Shown here one piece after another: positions 58,217 through 64,000 of a stretch of 64,000 bases of DNA. The notes under the pieces are model-generated. The model was not told the origin of the DNA, did not search any database, and was given only the letters and a program-made list of their open reading frames with translations. This DNA is from [Clostridium] innocuum (GTDB lineage Bacteria; Bacillota_I; Bacilli_A; Erysipelotrichales; Erysipelotrichaceae). Position 1 is the first letter of the stretch. Each line of letters opens with the position of its first letter. The stretch lies in contig CP048838.1 in assembly GCA_012317185.1 (NCBI GenBank), forward strand, positions 1,922,001 to 1,986,000, written 5' to 3'. Position numbers and translations under genes: made by a program.

Positions 58217-59473
58217 TTATTGTATCAGGACAGCCTCCTTTTCACAATCATTTCCAATCGTTTTTAATGCATTTCTGCTGAGGAGGGAAATGATAAGGGA
58301 GGCAATGCAGGCAAATAGGATCAGAATATCCACTCTTGTCGCAAAGGTCTCCAGCAGAATGCCGTACAGGGACTGACCGATCGGGTAGGAGCACATGACG
58401 ACCATGGTGACCATGGATGCCACCTTTCCCAGCAGATGATTCGGTGTGGATTTCTGCAGGAAGGTCTGCGCGTAGATATTGAATAAGGCCGCAAACAGCA
58501 TGATGCAGATGCTGGATACAAAGATGCAGGCATATGCGATATATACCGGGGTGTGCAGGAATAAAACCAGTGCCATCGGGAGCAGAAACAGACTGCCGCT
58601 CAAAAGAAAGCGCCATGCACCGGACATATCCACCCGCTTTAAAAAGAACGGAAGTGCAATGCTGCCGGCAATGGAGCCGATACCGGTTGCGGCTTCCAGC
58701 CAGCCATAGAAGGTTGGCGGAAGCTGCAGGGTGATATTGGAAATGACAGGCAGACCGACGGTGATAAAGCTGGAAAGAACCAGATTCAATCCCGCTAAGA
58801 GCAGTAACAGATGAAGGAGGGTCGGATTATCATGCCGCAGAAAGTGCAGGCTCTGGCGACAGTCACTGCGTATGATGGAGAGCATGGAGCCATCTGTTGC
58901 CACCCGCTGAAAGGGAATACGCATGATGCATTCCAGGATGGCGGATAGAAAGAAGGCAGTTCCGGAAATATTCAGTAACAGAGAAAACGGCAGGAAGGAA
59001 AACAGAAAGCCGCCCAAAATAGGTCCGAGCAGGGTTGCCAGTGCATTGATCTGTACAACAATGCCGTTTGCCTGCATCAGCTGATTCTCAGAAACAAGCA
59101 GCGGAATGCTTGCCTGTACGGAGGGCTGATAGAATGCCTGTATGATAGACAATGAGATCATGAGTATGGCAACCAGCACAATACTGAACCCCCTTGTGCT
59201 TACCATGGAAAAGCCGAAGATGAGGAAGGAGGTCAGAAAATCAAGATTGAGCATGATGCTTCTTCTGCTTACACGATCCGCCAGAATACCGCCGAAGGGG
59301 GATAGCAGAATGGTCGGAAGTATGGAAACCGCCAGTATGGTCGCAAATATGGATGCACTGCTGGTAACCTGCAATACATAGAGAGACAAGGAAAAACGCA
59401 GAATTGCGTTGCCGAACAGGGAAATGATCTGTCCGATAATCATGAGTATAAAATTACGATTGAAAGCTTTCAT
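58217..59473 (-). CDS. MFS transporter, multidrug/siderophore exporter-like
   Basis: A 418-residue protein with twelve predicted membrane helices in two halves, in the MFS_3 (EntS-like) group. The loop 2-3 motif A is PFGGILADRVSRRSIM, and YQPSVQASIPLLV and LLGPILGGFLF are typical. Likely an exporter of small molecules. AAGGAT lies before the ATG. Upstream at 59494-59517 lies an imperfect inverted repeat like that in front of the neighbouring TetR gene, which suggests repression by it. Confidence 0.85.
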   Translation of the reverse strand: MKAFNRNFILMIIGQIISLFGNAILRFSLSLYVLQVTSSASIFATILAVSILPTILLSPFGGILADRVSRRSIMLNLDFLTSFLIFGFSMVSTRGFSIVLVAILMISLSIIQAFYQPSVQASIPLLVSENQLMQANGIVVQINALATLLGPILGGFLFSFLPFSLLLNISGTAFFLSAILECIMRIPFQRVATDGSMLSIIRSDCRQSLHFLRHDNPTLLHLLLLLAGLNLVLSSFITVGLPVISNITLQLPPTFYGWLEAATGIGSIAGSIALPFFLKRVDMSGAWRFLLSGSLFLLPMALVLFLHTPVYIAYACIFVSSICIMLFAALFNIYAQTFLQKSTPNHLLGKVASMVTMVVMCSYPIGQSLYGILLETFATRVDILILFACIASLIISLLSRNALKTIGNDCEKEAVLIQ

Positions 59474-59493
59474 AAGGGAACATCCTTTCTTTA

Positions 59494-59517
59494 TGATACC
59501 AAACGACGGTATGTATG
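59494..59517 (-). promoter_or_regulatory. Putative TetR operator in front of the MFS gene
   Basis: ATACC-7 bases-GGTAT; its minus-strand reading CATACATAC-CGTC-GTTTGGTAT matches the operator at 60211-60231 except for a 4-base insertion. Confidence 0.5.
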
Positions 59518-59538
59518 TTGATTAAGAGAAACTACCCG

Positions 59539-60195
59539 TCAGGGTAGCTCATGCATGGATTGTGCAAGGATGCGGAAATAGCTTGTCAGCTCCTGCTCGA
59601 GAGGCTCATCGATGACCGGTATGCCCATGGAATCACACAGCGTGCGAAAGTAGGCGACCTTTGCCGGTATCGCATCCAGCTCCTTTAAAACGATGGGGGA
59701 ACAGATCCAGTAATTCAATAGCAGCATCAGCACCTGTGCAGCACACAGCGGGTCCTGCTGGCGGATACTGCCATCCGCCATTCCTTCCTCCAGAATGCGT
59801 TCCACAATCTGGGAATTGACACTTAAATTTTCTGCCATGCCACTCATGAAAATTTTCGGATTCTTCCAAAGATTTATGGATATGGTGTCAATCTGCTTCT
59901 TTTCTTCATTTTGAATCTGTCGGTAAATGATGGCACGAAGCTTTTCGATACCGGTTTTATCACTGGCATTTCGCAGCAGCTCCATCTGGGTATCATTGTG
60001 ATAGCAGCGTTCACTCAGTGCTTCGATAATTTCATCCTTGGATTTAAAGTGATGATAGATGGCGCCCTTGCTCATACCGAGGGCATTGACGATGTCCTGT
60101 ATCGTTGTTTTCTCATAGCCCTTCTCATTGAAGAGCGCCAGAGAAACCTCCAGAATTTTCTCCACGGTTCTCTGCGGGTATTTATTGCGTGCCAT
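59539..60195 (-). CDS. TetR family transcriptional regulator
   Basis: A ~218-residue repressor. The N-terminal helix-turn-helix is clear (ILEVSLALFNEKGYEKTTIQDIVNALGMSKGAIYHHFKSKDEI, in consecutive parts); the C-terminal ligand domain is diverged. GGAGGAG lies before the ATG at 60195, while the frame's start at 60243 lies across the operator. Its neighbour is the MFS gene, and both have related inverted repeats upstream, so autoregulation and control of the pump are likely. Confidence 0.88.
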   Translation of the reverse strand: MARNKYPQRTVEKILEVSLALFNEKGYEKTTIQDIVNALGMSKGAIYHHFKSKDEIIEALSERCYHNDTQMELLRNASDKTGIEKLRAIIYRQIQNEEKKQIDTISINLWKNPKIFMSGMAENLSVNSQIVERILEEGMADGSIRQQDPLCAAQVLMLLLNYWICSPIVLKELDAIPAKVAYFRTLCDSMGIPVIDEPLEQELTSYFRILAQSMHELP

Positions 60196-60210
60196 AGCTC
60201 CTCCTTTATC

Positions 60211-60231
60211 ATACATACGTTTGGTATGTAT
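60211..60231 (-). promoter_or_regulatory. Putative TetR operator in front of its own gene
   Basis: Perfect 8-bp arms ATACATAC/GTATGTAT with a 5-base centre GTTTG, 15 bases before the chosen TetR start. Confidence 0.6.
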
Positions 60232-60283
60232 ATATCCTATCATATCGGAAGTGACATGTAAAGCCTGCTTGTGAAAAATCAGT

Positions 60284-60311
60284 TTGAAGTGAGAGGGAAA
60301 TATGATAAAAT
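60284..60311 (+). promoter_or_regulatory. Promoter of the yqeG-yqeM operon
   Basis: TTGAAG, 16-base spacer, TAAAAT; 35 bases before the yqeG start. Confidence 0.5.
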
Positions 60312-60346
60312 AGATATGATTTATGCGAAAGATAGGAGAAATGAGG

Positions 60347-60871
60347 ATGTTGAAGCTGTTTACTCCCGATTATTATATCCATAGCTTTTCGGCTCTGCGC
60401 CCGGAGTATCTGTTGGAGCATGGTATTCGCCTGCTCGTCTGTGATATCGACAATACGCTGGTGCCGCATGATGTGGCACTACCTGATGAAAAGGCTGTAC
60501 AGTTTATACGCGGCATGCAGGAGGCGGGAATCCGGGTCGTGTTTATCAGTAACAACGTGGAGGAACGCGTTGAAACCTTTGCGAAGGGACTGCAGGCGGA
60601 CTGTTATCCGTTCGCTATGAAGCCGCTGCCGAAAACCTACCGGAGAATGCTGAAGGAGCAGGGCGTTGATAAGAAGGAGGTCGCTGTGGTTGGGGACCAG
60701 CTGATGACGGATATTCTGGGAGCCAATCTGATGGGGCTGCATACGGTTCTGACAGCACCTGTGGTGACCAGGGATTTGTCATTCACAAAGTTTAATCGTT
60801 TTTTTGAAAATATCGTATTTCGGCTGCTGCAAATAACAGGGCGGCTTCGTAAAGGAGAGTATGATGAGTAA
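60347..60871 (+). CDS. yqeG: YqeG family HAD-IIIA phosphatase
   Basis: HAD-superfamily phosphatase of ~174 residues. Motif I is VCDIDNTLVPHD with the nucleophile Asp, motif II is the Ser/Thr in VFISNN, and motif III/IV is VVGDQLMTDILGAN. Family members act on phospholipid head groups or unknown phosphates. GGAG lies about 8 bases before the ATG at 60347; earlier ATGs (60323, 60341) are less well placed. First gene of a block in the same order as in B. subtilis, overlapping yqeH by 11 bases. Confidence 0.9.
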   Translation: MLKLFTPDYYIHSFSALRPEYLLEHGIRLLVCDIDNTLVPHDVALPDEKAVQFIRGMQEAGIRVVFISNNVEERVETFAKGLQADCYPFAMKPLPKTYRRMLKEQGVDKKEVAVVGDQLMTDILGANLMGLHTVLTAPVVTRDLSFTKFNRFFENIVFRLLQITGRLRKGEYDE

Positions 60872-61946
60872 TAAGATATGTAAGGGCTGCGGTGTCGTAT
60901 TGCAGAGCAGTGATGCCGCCGCAATCGGATATACACCGAAAATGGAGGCAGACTATTGTCAGCGCTGCTTCCGTATCCGGCATTATGATGATGTGGTCAT
61001 CAGTATGAAGCAGGGCATTGACAGTGATGCTGTACTGCAGAAGATCAACGCCATGGATGCGCTTGTGGTCTGGGTGGTTGATCTGTTTGATTTTGAATCC
61101 AATCTGCTGCCGGGTATCAACCGTCATCTGCTGGGTAAGGATATCCTTATGGTGGCGACCAAGCGCGACCTGCTTCCTGCAACTCTGGGCAATGAGAAGC
61201 TTTCACAGTTTTTGCTGCGCCGTTTAAAGGAAGAGGGAATCCTTGTTCAGGGAATTGTGGTCTGCGGAGATCTGGCTGCACATGCCCGGCGTGAGGATAA
61301 TGCATCCGTCGATGAGGTGTGTGCGGCGATTGCACATTACCGTAAGGAGCGTGATGTTGTTGTCATGGGCATGGCGAATGCCGGAAAGAGCACTCTGCTG
61401 AATGCCATCTGTGATGGCGTTGATCTGACAACCTCACGGCATCCGGGGACTACGCTGGATTTCAATTCCATTGCGATGGAGGGCTATCAGCTTTATGACA
61501 CACCGGGACTGACCCGTATGGATTCCTTGCTGACGCATGTGGATGATGGTCTGCTGAAAACGGTGATTCCGTTAAAGCCCTTAAAGGCCAGAGGCTATCA
61601 GCTGAAGGGCAATCAGACACTGTCGCTGGGCGGTCTTGTCCGACTGGATCTGATCAGGTGTGAACAGGTCAGCTGTGTTGCCTATTTTTCGGAAAGGCTG
61701 CCGCTGCACCGCAGCAAGCAGGAAAAAGCGGATGTATTGTGGGCACAGCATTATGATGAAATCCTTTCTCCGGTGATTGGAGAAAGAGAGCATATGAAAA
61801 AATTTTCGTATGGACATGTGCAGGAACATAAGCTGGATGTCGTAATCCATGGCTTAGGCTGGTTCTGTATCCGTGGTGATGTGGCTTCCGTGGATGTCTA
61901 TGTGGCACAGCAGGGCAATGTAACGTTTAGAAAGGCGATGATATAA
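60861..61946 (+). CDS. yqeH: Circularly permuted ribosome-biogenesis GTPase YqeH
   Basis: A 361-residue GTPase needed for 30S assembly. A zinc finger at the N-terminus (CKGCG, then CQRC) is followed by the permuted order of G motifs: G4 ATKRDLL first, then G1 GMANAGKSTLLNAI and G3 YDTPGL. A C-terminal beta-rich domain follows. The frame starts ATG ATG; either may be used. It shares one base with the yhbY start (TAATG). Confidence 0.94.
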   Translation: MMSNKICKGCGVVLQSSDAAAIGYTPKMEADYCQRCFRIRHYDDVVISMKQGIDSDAVLQKINAMDALVVWVVDLFDFESNLLPGINRHLLGKDILMVATKRDLLPATLGNEKLSQFLLRRLKEEGILVQGIVVCGDLAAHARREDNASVDEVCAAIAHYRKERDVVVMGMANAGKSTLLNAICDGVDLTTSRHPGTTLDFNSIAMEGYQLYDTPGLTRMDSLLTHVDDGLLKTVIPLKPLKARGYQLKGNQTLSLGGLVRLDLIRCEQVSCVAYFSERLPLHRSKQEKADVLWAQHYDEILSPVIGEREHMKKFSYGHVQEHKLDVVIHGLGWFCIRGDVASVDVYVAQQGNVTFRKAMI

Positions 61947-62230
61947 TGTTAACAGGAAAACAGAAAAGTGAGCTGCGCGGGATTGCGCAGACAAGAAAAC
62001 CACTCTTCCAGATGGGGAAGGATGCAATCAGTGAAAATCTGATCAAGACGATATCGGATTCACTGGAGGCGCATGAGCTGGTCAAGGTATCGCTTTTAAA
62101 GACCTGTGCGATAACGGCAAATGAGGCTGCCGTCACCATCAGCGCTGCAACACACAGCGAGGTGGTGCAGGTGATCGGGCGTACCTTTACGCTGTATCGG
62201 CGAAGCAAGAAAAATAAGCTGGGGTTATAG
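61946..62230 (+). CDS. yhbY: YhbY family RNA-binding protein (CRM domain)
   Basis: A 94-residue single-CRM-domain protein that binds pre-50S particles. MLTGKQKSELRGIAQTRKPL at the start and QVIGRTFTLYRRSK at the end are the family hallmarks. In B. subtilis it is yqeI and stands in the same place. The ATG overlaps the yqeH stop as TAATG. Confidence 0.93.
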   Translation: MLTGKQKSELRGIAQTRKPLFQMGKDAISENLIKTISDSLEAHELVKVSLLKTCAITANEAAVTISAATHSEVVQVIGRTFTLYRRSKKNKLGL

Positions 62231-62233
62231 TAT

Positions 62234-63262
62234 ATGCGGATCGCGGTACTGGGCGGAGCCTTTGATCCGATACATAACGGACATCTGCAGATTGCAAAGC
62301 AGGCACTGAAGCAGCTGCGCGTGGATGAGGTGTGGTTTATGCCGAGTGCAGCAACGCCGTTAAAGCAAACGCAGGCTGCCTCCTTTTCGGATCGTGCGGC
62401 TATGGTATCTCTTGCTATCAGGCCATACCGGCATATGAAGCTGTGCACGCTGGAGCATCAGCTGGAGGGTGTTTCCTATACCATACGTACGGTGAAGGAG
62501 CTGAAAAAGCGCTATCCGAAGCATTCCTTCTGCTGGCTGATCGGGGATGATCAGGCGAGGCAGTTCGACCGATGGAAGGACAGCGAGGAGCTGAAGCACC
62601 AGCTGCCCTTTTATGTGTTTTCAAGAGAGTGGAATGCGGAGCAGCTGCCTGTTGGTCTTCGGCGGGTCGTCATGCCGCTGATTCCGGTATCCAGCAGCGA
62701 GATTCGAAAGGGGCATAAGCTGTATCAGGTACCTGAAGCTGTCCGTGCATTTATGGGAGCACATGCGCTGTATCTGGAAAGCATGGTGAAGGAGCGGATG
62801 AATGAACACCGCTATCTTCACAGCCAATCGGTCGCACAGCTGTGTGTCGAACTCGCGCAGGCGCATGGTCTGGATACCAGAGCTGCCTATATTATGGGAA
62901 TAGCACACGATGTATGCAAGCAGCTTCCGTATGAGAAAGCGAAGGCTTGGATGCGTGCACATATGCCGGACCACCTGGAGGAAGCAGCCGCGATATGGCA
63001 TGGCTATATCGGAGCAGATTATGTGAATAAGGTTTTTCATATTCGTGACCGGCGTATTCTGCAGGCGATATATCATCATGTGAAGGGAAGAAACCGAACG
63101 GATTATGACCGCATTCTGTTTATCGCAGATAAGCTGGATCCCTCACGCGGCTATGATTCCGGTAAAGAAATCGAAATCAGCAGGAAAAGCCTGAAGAAGG
63201 GCTACCGTGTTGTGAAGCAGCAGCAGGAGGCTTATCTGAAAAAAGAAGGCACATTGAAATAA
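62234..63262 (+). CDS. nadD: Fused nicotinate-nucleotide adenylyltransferase (NadD) and YqeK HD-domain phosphatase
   Basis: A 342-residue fusion. Residues ~1-188 are NadD (VLGGAFDPIHNGH, LIGDDQARQFDRW, PVSSSEIRKG), which makes deamido-NAD. Residues ~190-342 are the HD-domain protein YqeK (HRYLHSQSVAQLC, GIAHDVCKQLP, HGYIGADYVNKVF), known in B. subtilis to cleave diadenosine tetraphosphate symmetrically. In Bacillus the two are separate adjacent genes, yqeJ and yqeK; here there is one continuous frame with no internal stop. It starts 3 bases after yhbY. Confidence 0.93.
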   Translation: MRIAVLGGAFDPIHNGHLQIAKQALKQLRVDEVWFMPSAATPLKQTQAASFSDRAAMVSLAIRPYRHMKLCTLEHQLEGVSYTIRTVKELKKRYPKHSFCWLIGDDQARQFDRWKDSEELKHQLPFYVFSREWNAEQLPVGLRRVVMPLIPVSSSEIRKGHKLYQVPEAVRAFMGAHALYLESMVKERMNEHRYLHSQSVAQLCVELAQAHGLDTRAAYIMGIAHDVCKQLPYEKAKAWMRAHMPDHLEEAAAIWHGYIGADYVNKVFHIRDRRILQAIYHHVKGRNRTDYDRILFIADKLDPSRGYDSGKEIEISRKSLKKGYRVVKQQQEAYLKKEGTLK

Positions 63263-63278
63263 GGTAAGGAGCTACTAT

Positions 63279-63617
63279 ATGGATGAATTATTGAGTATTG
63301 TACAAAAGGCAGTTGATGAAAAGAAGGGGGAACGCCCACTGCTGTATGATTTTCGCGAGCTGAATCCCTTTATCGATCACGTTGTGATCTGCAGTGCGCC
63401 GAGTGTACGGCAGACACATGCGATTGCCGATAATATCAAGGACCGTGTTCGTGAAAACGGATACGAAATTCGTGCGATGGAAGGGAACAGTGAATCCCGC
63501 TGGGTGCTGGTTGATTTAAACAGTATCGTCGTTCATGTATTCATGAATGAGGAGCGTGACCATTTCCAGCTGGAGAAGCTGTATGCCGATCTGCCGCATG
63601 AGGATTTTTCATTATGA
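63279..63617 (+). CDS. rsfS: Ribosome silencing factor RsfS
   Basis: Iojap-family protein of 112 residues that binds L14 and blocks subunit joining in starvation. Core blocks LYDFRELNPFIDHVVICSA, GNSESRWVLVDLNSIVVHVF and EERDHFQLEKLYAD (each as seen in the family) are intact. AAGGAG precedes the ATG. In B. subtilis it is yqeL, again in the same position. Overlaps the next gene as ATGA. Confidence 0.95.
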   Translation: MDELLSIVQKAVDEKKGERPLLYDFRELNPFIDHVVICSAPSVRQTHAIADNIKDRVRENGYEIRAMEGNSESRWVLVDLNSIVVHVFMNEERDHFQLEKLYADLPHEDFSL

Positions 63618-64000
63618 TGTATGAGCTGCTGGCGCATGTCTATGATGCGCTGGTTAAGGATGATGAGGCGACAGCCTGCTGGGTGGAGCTTGTCAAGGCG
63701 CATATCCGGGGAACAGAGCTGCTGGAGCTGGCCTGCGGGAGCGGGGAAATTACCATCGCTCTTGCGCAGGAGGGCTACCACGTTGATGCGAGTGATCTTT
63801 CCGCTGCCATGATTGAGGAAGCAAAGAAGAAGCGCGGCAGTGAGCGGGTGTCATGGAGCGTTATGGATATGTGTGATTTGCATACGGATAAAAGCTATGA
63901 CGGTATCCTTTGTCTGTGCGACAGCTTCAATTATCTGTTAAAGGACGAGCAGGTGCGTGCGTTGTTTCAGGGCGCCTATCAGCATCTGTGCGAGAACGGT
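63614..64000 (+). CDS. yqeM: Class I SAM-dependent methyltransferase (YqeM), partial
   Basis: The first 129 codons of a methyltransferase cut by the window end. Motif I is LLELACGSGEITIALA with the SAM-binding glycines, the acidic residue of motif II is in HVDASDLS, and a later block GILCLCDSFNYL matches YqeM-type proteins. The start is the ATG overlapping the rsfS stop (a second ATG follows at 63617). Its place after rsfS agrees with the B. subtilis yqeM gene. Confidence 0.88.
   Translation, partial: MMYELLAHVYDALVKDDEATACWVELVKAHIRGTELLELACGSGEITIALAQEGYHVDASDLSAAMIEEAKKKRGSERVSWSVMDMCDLHTDKSYDGILCLCDSFNYLLKDEQVRALFQGAYQHLCENG

Overview
The window looks like a chromosome segment of a spore-forming, low-to-mid GC member of the Bacillota. 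I lean towards the Erysipelotrichia (a [Clostridium] innocuum-like organism); this is inference from gene content and style, and no rRNA or other decisive marker is present. Support comes from spoIIAA-spoIIAB-sigF, an uninterrupted sigK, dacF, RNase J, the SufCDSUB order, a T-box leader and the Bacillus-like yqeG-yqeH-yhbY-nadD/yqeK-rsfS-yqeM run.

Layout. 0-7 kb holds housekeeping genes (end of pheT, RNase J, def, an FtsW-type gene, rsmD, coaD). 7-9 kb is a decaying minus-strand operon of unknown membrane proteins. 9-12.7 kb holds an unknown membrane-anchored protein, a HIT protein and two PrsA-like foldases. 12.9-18.1 kb is the Fe-S operon sufCDSUB plus a 5-formyl-THF cyclo-ligase. 18.3-24.8 kb is a predicted surface-polymer O-acetylation cluster: SGNH esterase, DUF4358-like protein, MBOAT, DHHW/AlgX-like protein, a regulator with two GntR helix-turn-helix domains, and a second, frameshifted SGNH gene. 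24.9-33.7 kb pairs a sirohaem nitrite/sulfite reductase with a divergent six-gene operon (hemA, hemC, cobA-hemD, hemB, hemL and a dehydrogenase-chelatase fusion) that covers glutamyl-tRNA to sirohaem. aspA and dacF follow.

The most striking part is 37.06-52.47 kb. It is visibly more AT-rich, uses different codons, and consists almost only of genes that make, move or use glutamine and ammonia: a GS-I, a three-piece GltB glutamate synthase, GDH, GS-III, an Amt-PII fusion, AsnB, PurF and an ANTAR regulator. It is bounded by a perfect 14-bp inverted repeat, and both ends are degraded DNA. It separates dacF from spoIIAA-AB-sigF, which are adjacent in Bacillus subtilis. Three leaders inside it carry the same hairpin with an A1/G4 hexaloop, placed so that it competes with an intrinsic terminator. 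This is the signature of ANTAR antitermination, but with only one hairpin visible per leader. asnB is preceded by an asparagine T-box. The island therefore reads as a self-contained, RNA-regulated nitrogen-assimilation module acquired by the host.

52.6-64 kb returns to host-like DNA: spoIIA and sigF, an acetyltransferase with an unknown partner, sigK, an M42 peptidase, an MFS pump with its TetR repressor and two operators, and the YqeG-YqeM block, cut by the window end. No rRNA, tRNA, CRISPR array, complete IS element or prophage was seen.
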